Part shown: positions 43,190 through 56,100 of the stretch, piece after piece | Layout: each line of letters starts with the position of its first letter | Position numbering within the stretch: position 1 is the first letter of the stretch | Origin: Acanthococcus lagerstroemiae | Taxonomy: Eukaryota > Arthropoda > Insecta > Hemiptera > Eriococcidae | Length of the DNA stretch: 64,000 nucleotides | Assembly: GCA_031841125.1 (NCBI GenBank) | Contig: CM063106.1 | Location: 34,096,001-34,160,000, forward strand | Direction of reading: 5' to 3' | Translations under genes and position numbers: made by a program | The notes under the pieces: model-generated | Database searches by the model: none | Seen by the model: the letters and a program-made list of their open reading frames with translations, nothing else | Told to the model about the DNA's origin: nothing

Positions 43190-46100
43190 GTAGGTTGCGT
43201 CTCACCAATTTTTTCTCTCCTGTGCTAATCTTTTCATTTAGACTTTTTATCCTTCATTATTTGCTCTTGTAGCTCATTCTTTGCCTTCCTTTCCAGTTCT
43301 TTCCTTCAACCATTCCAGCCCCGCAGCGAGAAAAAGAGGGCCCGGGGGAATTTCCACGGGCCCCCTCCTTCCAGTTCATCTTTTTCTTTTGTCAGATGGG
43401 CAAAAATTATAAGCTAAGGGATAAGAGGTTTCTTTCAGGGTGTAAGGAGTGATTCCTGATTTGATTTACAGTATGATGTATAGTCGTAAGCGTTGAAATT
43501 CCGGGCCCGGGGTATTCCCCCTTTCCCCCTCCCTCTCGACAGGGTTGAACCATTCTCTCTAGCAGTATAACAATATCCCTGGATGTCTTATCTCTTCTCT
43601 TTACGATTATACTTCAAATTTTTTCCTCCTTCCTATTCACCTGATTTTTTCTGTACATTTGATTTTCAACATTCTCCGGTAACACAACTTTTCAAAAGCT
43701 TCCATCTTTTTTCTTTCTTGTTTACCTATTATCTATAGGTCTCACATCCATACAATGCTATAGGTACTTACTCCAAATATATGTTTGAAGAGATCTCAGT
43801 CTTACTTTTGAATCTATATTTGCCCTAAATAAGTACGTCTCCTTTTTGAAGAAAAAAAAAAGTGCTCTTACCTTGTTCCATTCTACTCTTTATTCCTGTT
43901 TTATTTTTTCCATCTCGCCTTATCAGGCTACCTATAAATTTAAACTCCTTTACCTCCCTTATTTTTTCACCTTCTATTTCCATGTTCATTGGATTTTGTT
44001 TCCATCTACTCATTATCATAACTTTTGTTTTATTTTTATTCATCTTCATTTTATATTTTATTCTCAATTTTTTATCCAACTTTTTCAGTGTTTCAATTCT
44101 TTCTTTACTTCGTCCCACTATTGCAATGTCATCTGCAAACCTTATCATTCTAACCATCACCCCAGGTATTATCACGCCTGATTTCCTTTCATTCATTTCT
44201 TCAATTACTTTCTCTATGAATAGGATAAATAGTACCTGTGACAAACAGTAACCTTTTGTCTCACTCCTTTTTGAATTTTCGCTTCTCCCACTTCGTCCTC
44301 CATTTGTATTCAACATTTTGATCCTTAATCCTTGTATAAGTTCTATATTATTCTTCCTTCTTTATACTTTAACTCCTATCTCCTTCAATATTTGAAACAT
44401 TTTTCACCATTCAACATTACCAAAAGCTTTTTCTAAATCTTCAATATTTTTCTAATGGAAGCCTCAAACATAGAATTGCTTCCCTAGTCCCTCTGTAGTG
44501 TCTATACCTTTTCTGAATTCAAACTGATCTTCTCCCGCCCTTTCTTCCATTTATTTTGTATTCCCTTTTTGTTATCCTTGTTAGAATCTCTAATGTGTGC
44601 GATAGTAAAAAACTTATAGTACGATCATCTTCACATTTGCTTCGGCTCCTGCTTTTTTGGGTATCTTAATTAACCTATTGGCATTTCTCCTTCCTCTTAT
44701 ATTCTGAAAATTAATTCGTGTAGATTTTTTTTTAACTACTTCTTCTGCATTCCTCAATAATTCACTAGCAATTTCATCTACTCCTGTTTTACCTGCTTTC
44801 TTTTCTTTCAGAGCTTTATCAAATTCTGATTTCATAATAGGATCTCCTCTTTCTTCATCCTCCACACTGTCTTCTCTTTCCATACATTTACTTATACCTG
44901 CTTCATTTTTATACAGTTTTTCAACATATCTCATCCATCTTTTTACTTCTTTTTTAGAATCTAATAGTTTCCTTTTTCATCCGTTAAATTATTTGTTCCC
45001 TTTGTTTTTGTTTCAAAATATCTTTCTGCTTTATTTATTATATCCCTGATCGGTTTTCCTGCTTTCATTTGCTCCTCAATCTCCTCCCGATTCTGATTAA
45101 TCCATTTTTCTTTTCATCTCCTTTTATTTAATTTCTTAAAGCCTTAAGAGAAAGTGCCAATTGTTTGTTGGTCAGATGCCAAATTAATGTTGGCCGCTAC
45201 ATTCTAAGTTCAATAACATCCGGTAGGAGCGCTATGAACATCTTCCCCCTCGTGTTCTGTAGACTGAGATCTATAATTCTATACCTTCGTGACTGTGAAA
45301 ACGTGATTACAATTCCAGTGTCTGTGATTTTGAAATTTATGGCGATAAGAAAGTGGTAGTTTTTTCGAAGTTTGCAAAAAGGTATTTCAAAAAATCGAAA
45401 TGATAAGTAAATAACACATTTTCTCATTAGTGTAAATACAATAGGTATAGATATGTATGTTATGCCAGAGGTCCAAAAAACATATTTTCGAGGTGTTTTG
45501 AGAATTTCACTTCAAGCTGGGGATTTGCAGGAGGTGAGAAGGGAGGTTGAGAAATTCGTCTTCAATTTGCTATAACTTCAGTTAGAATAAAATTTTTGGG
45601 CTTTTGTCAATTTATACACCCTTGTACGTACCATGCGATCTAGTTTTAATAAGATATACGTAATAAGTGAAGATTGAAAATGGCCAGCAACTAGCACGGA
45701 CCAACATTTGGCATAATAAACATCTCGTACTTACTGATTGTACCATGTCGGTCACAATATTAGTACCTATGTGCCAGATGTTGATCAGCCAACTATTGGC
45801 ATTTAAAAAAAATCGTTTTTAGGAAAATCTATTCAGTTTAAACCAATTTTAGTCCTGTATTCTATATGTGTATACGAACTGAAATGAAAAGAAAGGAATC
45901 CGGTGATGAAATTTTACCGGACCAATAATTGGCACAATGGTGCCAAATGTTGATCTTTAGGTGTCTTCGTAAAATAGCTGTAGTTAACATTTCATTGCAT
46001 ATTAAAAAATTTTTGAGTGCATTAGCTCAGAGTAGAAGAATGGTATTAAAAGTACTACATGGGTATCATTTCCAAAAACCAATTAGGAGAGGTACACAAG

Positions 46101-46745
46101 CTGATCAAAAAAAGTTGAACAACAATTGGCACTTTTCCTTATATTTTTGTTCTTACTCTTTCTCTATTATTGACTTGTTATTTATATTTTCTTCTTTCTT
46201 CCATTAACTCTAGTATCTCACTTTTCATCCATGGTTTCCTCCTTTCTGTTATGTTTGAGTACCTATTTTTTTCCTTCCTGTCAGGTTTATTGCTTTTTTT
46301 TAATGCTATCCACTCCCCTTCGATAACATTTTCTTTCTGTGATTTACAAAATTCTTTTATTACTTCCTTTGATAGTCTTTCCTTTACCTCTTTCAATAGA
46401 TCCGAATTCCATTTTGTTTTTACTCTCTTCTTATTAATCTTTTTAAATTTAAACCTCCATCTCATCTACATCCGGTTCTGGGTATGTCTGACTATCCAAA
46501 TATTTGATTTTTATATATTTTTCTCGTCATAATTTGATATCTTCTTACATCTGCTGGGTTTTTCCACGTGTATTTTCTTCTCTCATGATTTTAAAAAGTG
46601 TTTCCGATGACTACTTTATATTCTTCACAAAATTCTATAAGCTTGCTCTTTCATTTTTTTCTCCTAAACCACGATCTCCTCCATATTCCGTGTTCATTTC
46701 TTCTCCGGCGTTCCAATCTCCCATTATAACACTACTGAACAACTA
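43190..46745 (-). mobile_element. decayed LINE (APE endonuclease + reverse transcriptase)
   Basis: Read on - from right to left. An endonuclease fragment IMGDWNAGEE lies near 46700, then a linker, KALKEKKAGKTGVDEIASEL near 44790, RT motif A as DLEKAFGNVEW near 44420, GYCLSQVLF, and the RT catalytic box as RFADDIAIVGRS near 44140. The thumb/C-terminal region runs to about 43190, ending in a GRQRM motif. Frames are broken many times. A 985-bp TIR element (45151-46135) splits it, and a GC-rich segment at about 43314-43545 probably does too. Confidence 0.8.
45151..46135. mobile_element. 985-bp TIR element inside the LINE
   Basis: Perfect 15-bp TIRs AAAGTGCCAATTGTT at 45151-45165 and 46121-46135. 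The interior repeats TTGGCA/TGCCAA-type motifs next to TGTTG or CAACA (near 45180, 45703, 45780, 45925). LINE sequence continues on both sides. No transposase frame and no clear target duplication. Confidence 0.78.
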
Positions 46746-47167
46746 TTTTGCACAATGCATTTCAACAGGTGATTCTGAGGTACTTTTTAACGCTGAACCC
46801 GATACTGCGACCCATTTTTCTCTATCACGTCACAATTCGGAGTTCTGAACGACTGAAATTCGTTTCCATTTTGTTTTTGCATTGGAATAAGCGGTACCAC
46901 TGACTGATATTATCAGTGTTATCAGACCACAATAACAGAAAACTAACAGACGGAATACACACCACTACACACGACCGCAACACACAACAACACGAATCAG
47001 TATGACCACATTCAGTTCGTAAACCTCTTTTTGAACACATTTAGTTGAATTTTTTGTAGTTTTTGATCAGAAAAACTAGACGTGATAGAGAAAAACGGCC
47101 GACGGCACTGTATTCAGCGTTGAAAAGTACTCAAGAATCACCTGGAAATGCGTTGTGCAAACAAAAA
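46746..47167. mobile_element. foldback-type element with ~86-bp arms
   Basis: Arm 46746-46831 (TTTTGCACAATGCATTTC... ending CTCTATCACGTC) pairs with 47079-47167. It abuts the readable 5' limit of the LINE. Confidence 0.78.
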
Positions 47168-49459
47168 ATTTCATTTTGTTCAATAGTGTAATTAAATTTT
47201 CTTTTCCTTTTACCTTGCTTAGTATTTCATCAGTTTCTTCATAATTTCTTTCCGCTTTTTCGTCACTATAGCTTCATGTTGGCATACGAGTATATAAACT
47301 TGGACTATAACTGAAGATAGTGGTTTTGCTGACATTCTCACCATGAACTCTCTATATTGGGTACAACGTTGCACTCTATTCCCTACAATCTTATTTATTA
47401 ATATCTAATGCGACTGTTCTAATCATGTATCCACTGAGACCCGGATGCGAGAACTGGAAGTTGGTGAAGTTGAACAAAGCAACGGAAGCTGTCTGATAAT
47501 AAGATATAAAACCGTCGCTTGATTCATCATTGATAATTTGCAGCAAACCGCATTGCCACACCCTGGAAGACACAAACATCATGCACATGCATTATTTTCT
47601 CCTAACTTTCTATAAGTCTTATCAGGCGCGTATCCAGACATTTTTTTCGGGGAGGGCACATAAAGAATGTTGAGTACTAAAATTCTGATTACGAGCAGGA
47701 AGAGTGAAAATATTTCCAATTTTCAACAAATTAAAGTACAAACATGTACTTTTCTTGGCATTTTAGGGAAGACACAAACCCCTATGCCTCCAGTATACAT
47801 GTCTGTTTCTTGTGGCTAGTATAGGTATTTATTGCTGACTATGCACTTTTATTTCATCAAGAATGCATAAATGCTTCGAAATGTGTACATCTGTAGATGT
47901 GGTAATTAGCAGTAGCAAATATACCCATCTTCATTTTTGCTAAGCCTACCTGCATTTTCCTCTCCCCTTTGATCATCCTATTTGTTTCCCTATAAAATGA
48001 AAATTTTGGATGAAAACTGTCAATAATTTATGTAATAATCTTAACTAGAAGAAATAGAAGCAACTGGACAGGAACTAATGTCGTGGCTGGTATAATTAAA
48101 TTCCTACTACATAATATTGTTACCTATACATGACTGAAGAATATTGCGTTTCTTATTAATAAACGGTACTTGTAATTAAGGAAAACCGATTACTAACATG
48201 GATCTTATGCCTTATATTGTCGTTCTCAGTGCCCTACTGCTGGTAGCATGAATAGAAAGCTTTCCCAGGGATGAATAAGTTGCTCTGGGGTAGATGAGTT
48301 CTTGTTTTATTAATACAATAATTGTAGTATTTTCGAGTTTTTGAACCATTTGAGCTATGAAAAATTGCAATTGTCAATGTTTTTTCCGGCTGTAGGGGTA
48401 AATATTCCCATATATACCCCCCCCCCATATTTACGTCATTATAAATTACATTTTCAGCAAATTTCTTTCCCAGGGCATTTTATGAAATCATATAGCCAAT
48501 GTAGCCATTATTTCAAAATTCCGTTGTTTAAATTAGAAAATATTTCGTATATCAGCACAAATAGCCGACCTGGAATCGAGCGAGGCGAGGCTTATAAGGG
48601 GCTGACAAAAATCAAAATAATGCTGATAATTCTTTGGCTCGTATAATTTTTCAGTTTTTTTGGAGGGGGGCTTGTATAGACTTTGGGATCTAAGCTCCCC
48701 AAGCCTTCCTATTTGCACCTTTGATTTCTGAAGTATATTGCAATGAATATGGAAAAAAAATTCAAGTGTGGGGAAGCAACAGCTCGTCTCATAAGGCATA
48801 TTTCATGTATGGCGACTGCCGGTCCACCACGTCCTGATCGCCGCTAATGTACACGAGTAGAATATAGAAATTTCAAATTGTTAGTAATTAGTGATATTAA
48901 ATGCATAAACGTTTCTTGTCGCCTGAACAAAATTGTCAGAAGGTGAAAACTACTAACTGTATATTGAATGGCTACAATATTAAATGATGTTAAGTATCCT
49001 GTCGTCTTCCCAGTGTAAACGCGCTGCATGTGACCCGCGACATATAAAACCGTTGTTCCAAAAATGAATTAATTTGCTTTATAATGATGTTATTCGGTCA
49101 CTGGGTGTTGGCTGAAAATCGAATAAGGAATTTGTACAACTTACTTCCATCAATAACTTTATGTATACCTACTCGTATATTGGCCAGTAAATTCGGTATT
49201 CATTTTCGGCAATTTTCAATATATAGGTACTTAGTATTGACTAGGACTATTTAAATGAAAAGCATGTATGTTTGTTATCACGTAAAGTTGTTGAAGTGGC
49301 CGTTTATAAAACACCGTAAGCCCTTTTGTCGCTATGTACTTTCCTGACAATTAGAACCCATTTCAGTATAAAACCGTTAATAGCAGTAAAATAATGTCTC
49401 TGACGCCCATGTATATATTTTTATACAGGTGTTTTTAAACTTTCCTTCCGGGTGTTCAT
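47168..49459. other. gene-poor stretch
   Basis: No supportable gene. A frame on - at 47391-47588 has an acceptor-like CTTCCAG and a plausible tail (VWQCGLLQIINDESSDGF), but it is too weak to call. A short C/G-rich patch lies at 48418-48426. Confidence 0.35.
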
Positions 49460-49804
49460 TTGAAATCAAACCAGCGGTGTATAAACAGGGATCTTTTAAA
49501 ACAACTTTACTTACTCGAAAATTTGGGTATTTTTCAATTTTATACCTGGTTTGCTACTCCAGGTTATTCTGACGACGAGCGTTCTGAAGTAGTCGAGCAA
49601 GTTTTTATGCAGATAGGTCATGTAATTGGATCTCAAATGAAATATTATAATAGTAGTGTCTCAGTAGCCTACCTCTATTCGCACAAAAAAGTACTAGAGC
49701 TTGTCTACAATACTACTAAAAAACCTCTTGAAAGTACACAAATTGAGCTCCTTTTTGAATGTATTGAAAAAAAAAAAATGTACGTGTTTGAAACAAACGC
49801 CTAA
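49460..49804 (+). CDS. coding-looking orphan ORF (exon or decayed gene)
   Basis: A 114-codon frame with balanced, protein-like composition: IFQFYTWFATPGYSDDERSE, then VEQVFMQIGHVIGSQMKYYN, ending FECIEKKKMYVFETNA. There is no in-frame ATG near its left end and a TAA lies just upstream, so it is either a last exon (acceptor-like CAG near 49475 or 49492) or the 3' part of a gene captured by a mobile element. I do not recognise the family. It lies 313 bp upstream of the AIG1-like start codon, same strand, not in frame with it. Confidence 0.35.
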   Translation: MKSNQRCINRDLLKQLYLLENLGIFQFYTWFATPGYSDDERSEVVEQVFMQIGHVIGSQMKYYNSSVSVAYLYSHKKVLELVYNTTKKPLESTQIELLFECIEKKKMYVFETNA

Positions 49805-50116
49805 TGATCGCATTATCTTCGTTTCTCTCTATTCATAAATCTATTGTACACCTGGTTAAAAAGTAGGTACCAAGTATGAACAATGTTATAGAAAAGGTAA
49901 ATTTAGTCGTAAACTACAGTCAAGTCACGGATGGTTGATGAACAATTCCACGTCAAGATTTTGTTACAATATTTTATAACCCAAATTTTAATATTGACTC
50001 CTTATTATTGTTGGAATTGTGCGAAAGCTTCAACTCATTATTTTTCTTGTTTTATGCATCGGCTGTATTACGAATATACTAATTTATGTATTTTTATTTC
50101 TAGACAAACTGTGAAA

Positions 50117-53100
50117 ATGAATTCGTTAGCACTGCATCTAGGAATTGTAATCTTCTTCATCGTATCATGGAGAGGAATGCTACAGCTCTCTGATGAAGTT
50201 GTGAAGATCTTGAAAGAGCCTACGGGATTAGAGTTCAGATACCTTACAAATTGGAATTTTGTAAGTTAACTCCCAACTAGGAAAGTATATTTTAAAATTG
50301 CCTTTTCAAAATACCTGTGTAACTTTCTTGCGCAGGTGTATTTTGAAATTGAATATTGATCTATGGTACTGCATTATGTATTCATTTTAAATTATTGTTT
50401 TGTATAAAAATTTACATCACTTCAACAAAAAAAAAAAAAAAAAACCTTAAACATGAATATTGAGTAAATCCAGGTCAATTCTTTTTATCTTTCGTATAAT
50501 ATTTGTTTCCTCCTCATTGAATAACTACAGGCTATAATATAGATAAAAAGTTGATGTTTAACTATACCGGCAAATATGATAGGACAGTTATACCAACAAA
50601 AAAAAATTGGATAAATGACACCCATCGTGATGTAGGTTGTATGGCGATACCAGCAAGCTTAAATGCCATTTTCAACATTTCGCCTGCAGCCTTGGAAAAT
50701 CCACTATTTCGGGCATCACGTCAGAAACCTAAGGGATGCCAAAGATGAAATTGTTTCAAATAGGAAGAAAAAAGAACCAGATTTATTCCAGTTCTGAAAT
50801 GAGTTACTCCAACGTATACATTTTAATTAATTCCCATTTTAGAAAGGAAGATACAACTTTTGTTTTTTCTTTAGTATTTCAGTTTTCTGGAGTCGGGCCA
50901 CTTTATTGACTATTTAGTACGCAGTTCATCGGGAAATTTTTAGGATCCCTGTGAGCATGACCTTACAACTGATTTGGGTCGCACTGAAATTTGTTCCATG
51001 GACCTGGAAACTCGCCGTAAAAAATTTGAGCTCAATCCGAGGTGATTAATCCGTGCCGCTTTGACCTTGAAGTTATGTATAATACTGAGATCTTACAAAA
51101 AGCCGCGAATATCTCGGAACATATCAACTTCAGGACCGAAATGCACATAACATAAAATATTCCTTGTTACATTTCCTATAAAAAAGACTCCATACAATTT
51201 TTCTCTAAAACGCATATTTATCAAGATAATCGCTTTTTATTTTGGGCGTTGCTGGCCTAGTGAGGACCAATACATCTCTTTGAATTTCGTTTAGTCATCT
51301 TGTATTAGGCTTTCCTCTGTTTCTGTTATTTCTTCTAGGTGTCCATTCGGTGGTCAACAAGCACCATCTCTCCCGGCCCCTTGGCTACATGGCCTGCATA
51401 TATACTTGAACTTGAGTTTCTTGATCTAGTACCCAGTATCTCGGATTTTGACTTTATTTACAAATTTTTAATGCTAATTTTATCTTCAATTTTGATTTTC
51501 AACACATTTCTCATCATTGAATGCTGAGTTGTTTTTAGCCTAAAAACTTGTTTCTTGGTTAATGACCATGCCTGACATCCGCATCTCAAATATTTGCATT
51601 ATAAACATGTCTCTAGAACGTTCATTTTTGTGTTTAATTTCATATTGCTTGTGAGTATGTATTTTTTTGCCCAAAATGCTTTTCCAAGAATTAGATAATC
51701 TTGCACTTCCTTCGATGCTCCTCCCTTTAAAGAGATGATTTGTCCTAGATACCGTCTACATGGGTGATATCGGACACCAGTGGTAATATCAGTCGCTCGT
51801 AACTTGTTGACTGATAACAATTCTAGCGCTCCGACAATAAATCATAAGTAACGGATATTATTACCGGTGTCTAATATTACCCCAATTGACTTCACTGGTA
51901 ATGATACTATAGCGCTCCTACAGCAAGTCATGAGTGACCGATATTACCACTGCTGTCCAATATTACCCCACTTGACGGTATCTGTATTCGTCCCCTCTAT
52001 TTATTACTAAGTTAACTATTTGTATATGATCTACATGTTCTTTATTGGTCATTATTTTGGTTTTTTCGACTCGTTCATGCTTAGTCCCACCTTCGCGCAT
52101 TCTTGCCTCACATCATTTCCCATTTTTGCTAATTCTATTGCATTTTTTCTTATCAGTACGACATTATCCGCGAACCACAGATTGTTTAGATTTTTACCAC
52201 CCACATTGATTCCCATTTTTCCCAACTAAATTTCCGAAAAATGTCCTCTAATATTGTGGGTCACCCTGTTTCAACCCTCGTCGCTGTATCCGGAACGTTC
52301 TCCTTTTTTATCTACTGTTACATATGTTTGTCCGTCTTCACCCCTTGAAAGTAAGATTTAAAAAAACATGTGCAGGTTGCTCGTACAAGTAAGAAAACGT
52401 GAGTACTTGAAAATGGACACATGCAGAAGTGTTTGCGATTGTTAAAAGCTTGAATTTGCAAGAGGTAGGACTGTTGGTCTGACCCTAGTGATGAAAAATT
52501 TGCGGAATAGCCTAAAACTGGAACGTTAATTAGGTATCCATGAGCCATAACTAATTCCAAATTCAATGATTGAAGAAAACCAACTTCGCGATCGAGGGTT
52601 AACAAACTGTTTTCATTGAGTCTTGAGCATCCTAAGATTCCGTTGAAGACTTGGTATGGTGGACTTGAGATGATGTATATATCAACAAATAGAAACAGCG
52701 ATTTGTCCATAGGAAATGCCCCGGAATTCTGAGAACACGTGACTGCTTAACAGCACAATGTTATATCTTATGCGCAAATTGAAGGGTAAAGAATCAAAAC
52801 TCACATTTGCCACTTTACTTCAAGGGGGCAAATAGGCAAAATACTGTACACAGGCGCAACAAAGATATGCTTGCACTCATGTACAGTATTTTGCTTATTT
52901 GCGCCCTTGAAGTAAAATGGCAAATGTGAGTTTTGATTCCTTCAATTGTTGATATTACATACATAATCCGAGGTCTACACTATAGTAGGTAGCCAACAAA
53001 CTGTCATGGGCACAGCCTGGTGGGGGAGGGGGCAAACTAGGGTATGCCCCAGGCGACGGAGACTGACATTACATTGTAGTGTGCATTACCCGACATTAAT

Positions 53101-56100
53101 AGATATTTCAGCGGTAAAATAATTAAAAAACCTATGTTTTTTGAAAATTCCATGCATTTTTGCAATTATCTCCAAAAATATGTTTTCTAAAGAAAAATTG
53201 TATAGGACGTTCTTATAGAAAATTTAACCAGGAACATTTTATGTTATTTGCATTTTGATCCTAAAATGATTCTTTTTTTTTTAGATAATTGCGATTTAGC
53301 TAATAGCTATAGTAAAGATCGGTTATGAAAGAAAAAAATAAAAGCCACCACGTTCCTCGAAACTTTCACACATTTTTGCGATTATTTCAGTGCATATGCG
53401 TTCTAGAGAAAAATTGTATTGGATTTTTCTTATAGAAGATTTAACAAGGAATATTTTATATTATATGTATTTTGGTCCTGAAGTGGATATGTTCCGAGAT
53501 ATTCACGGTTTTTTGTAAAATCTCAGAATTACACGTAACTTCAAGGTCAAAGCGGCACGGGTTAATGGCCTGAGATTAAGCTCAAATTCTATATGGCGAG
53601 TTTCTAGGTCCATTGGAACAAATTTCAGTGCGACCCTAATCAATTGGCGAAAACTTGTAAAATAAGGGACACCCTCTAATAACCAACTTTACTTTCGGCC
53701 ATGAAGCAATGCTTATCTTCCAGTCGAGTATACCTATTTAGGCGATTACTTCGATGGTGCGGGGGGGGGGGGGTTAAAAGGTTTGAGAGTTAGATCTCCT
53801 CCCCCCCCAGGCTTCCAGTATCGTTTTCGATGTTCATGCGTAGATGTTACTTGTTTCCTGAAGGAAGAGCCTCGGAGAACAATAAAGAACACAATCGCAA
53901 GGTTACTGAGGTAACTTTTTTCAATCTTATTCCAAGAGTTGTGAAGTGTTCGCCGTGCTAACGCGCATTTACCTCAATAACATGTTGACTTCCTCATCTG
54001 ATTCTTATTTTTTTTTCTCGCCATAACTCATTTATATACATGGGTAATAATTTCAACTTAACAATTTACAAGACCAAGAAATGTAAGAGTGAGAACATTG
54101 GGTTTCAGTTCTGAGACTGTGTGATTGTAGGGAGGAAACAATAAGACAGACAAAATATCATAATTCTATGTTTAGGGTGTGCCAATTCACAATTGCTTCC
54201 TTCTGTAGTTTAAAGCTCTTCCGGTTGCTACATCATCTTCAGTGGAGTACCTTAACACTTTTCTCTTTGTCGTACTGTATTTATAGTGATGTGTAGTACC
54301 GTACGGTAAAACCTATTTGGGGTGTTCCTATTGACTGTCTATGATTGTGTAGTGTGTCCAATCAGTGAGTGTTATTAATTGGAATAGGTTCTCGCTTTGG
54401 AAGTTGTTTGTTGTGTTTATTAGGTTGTTTTGTTTTGTTTTTGCCTTTGTTATCCCAAGTTGTTCTATTTTCTTTTTCTCGTGTTGTTGTCTATGGGCAA
54501 AATTTTATATTTTTCCGTCAACTTATAGTTGTTGTGTCCCTGGTCGATGCAGTGTTTTCCAAAGAGTGATTTGTCATCCTTTAACTTCTGTGATCTTTCA
54601 TGTTTTTTTATTTTCTGGTTGTGAATTTTCTGCCTGTTTCTCCTATGTAGGTCATGTCACAGTGTTCGCAGTCCAGCCTATATACTCTGTTGCTGTTGTT
54701 CCTGTCCTGTGTTTCTGTTTTGTCATTGCTTATTTGTTTGATCAGAGGTGGTCTATTTCTGATTTCGAATTTTATGTTGTATTGGTTGAAGATTTTCTGT
54801 ATTATTGAAGTGTAAGTATACTGCCTATTGACCTTTCACCAGGAGAGGTGGCGTATCTTTTCATTTGGAAACACCTCATGTAGTGATTTCAATTTCAACT
54901 GGCAGCTACTCAGAAAGTCAGAGACCAATTTTGGTCAGGAGTGGGCGGGGAATGGGCTGTTAAAAATAAGACAAAACATTCTTCCACGCAATCAAACATT
55001 TCGGGTGTTGTCCCTCCCCAATATCTTCGCTACAAACCCGAGTAGTATGATATGAAGAGCTGAGAAAAATTTCTTTGTGTATTGATGAGGTGACTTATCT
55101 TAAAGAAAGATTGAGGGTAAACTTCATTCTCTATAACCAGTTAAAATTTTGTTTTAAATTATTATATGTAATGATAATTGGGAACAAATAAAAACATTTA
55201 TAACACATCCATATACTTGACCAACCTATCTTTGAGTACTAGTTGATTCTTCAAGAAAGAGTTGACCAAGAGTTCAGTTACTTCTTTACGTAGAAATAAA
55301 GATTTATTTAACGTTTCAAAATGAAGGCCAGTCGTTACAGAAGGAGAAATCACGTGTGACACCGCATCAATTGGTCCTAACTTGACAAAAACTGTATCTT
55401 TTGGGATGTCTTATTAAATACATTTTTGCATGGGACTACCTTTTGTTAAAGAATTTGAAATCAGGGACATAGCTGAAAATAGACCCGAATAGGGCATGTT
55501 CGAACTTACCTAACTATCACTATACCTTCTTTGTTAGAGTATACGTTCGTGGAAAAATGCAAAAATAAAATTTCAGGATTTTACTGTTAAAACTATTGAA
55601 AGAGAGGGGTTCCGACATTACATGCAGATTTCAGCAGCAGCTAAGTCATGTCTACCTATACAGTGCCAGACCTTAGACCCCAATCGAGGGTTGTTTGAAC
55701 AAAAACTTTGGTCTTGGTCAGCCCACCCCAGCTGACTGCGTTCCTGTTTGAAATTAAAACAGTGGAGGCCGTGCCGATCAGCTGTAATATTGAATATTCG
55801 TGTGTCTCATGCACACTTGACCTGACAAAAACTTTTTTTTTTTTTTTTTTTCAGGAGAGCATTTTGAAAATTATAAATAACGTTGTGTTATATACGTGGC
55901 TCAAATGGTTTTTACGCCATCTAGCGAGCTAAAAAGGAAGTAATTCATCATTTGCGATAGGAGCCCAATAGAGTGCATCGAGATCTATAAGAATATGTGT
56001 ATTAAACTCATTTTCGTCAAAATGTCACTTAGGTCAAGTGTGCATGAGGCAGTCGATATGTAAACCTATTTTTTTGCTTATTTATGCCCATTTATTACAG

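Noticed and set aside
43846..44251. Two long hydrophobic frames on +
   Set aside because: Antisense shadows of the LINE reverse transcriptase on -.
47391..47588. Possible last exon on - (VWQCGLLQIINDESSDGF)
   Set aside because: An acceptor-like site precedes it, but no upstream exon or family could be found; left uncalled.
54365..54808. 147-aa hydrophobic frame on +
   Set aside because: Antisense shadow of the Penelope-like GIY-YIG fragment.
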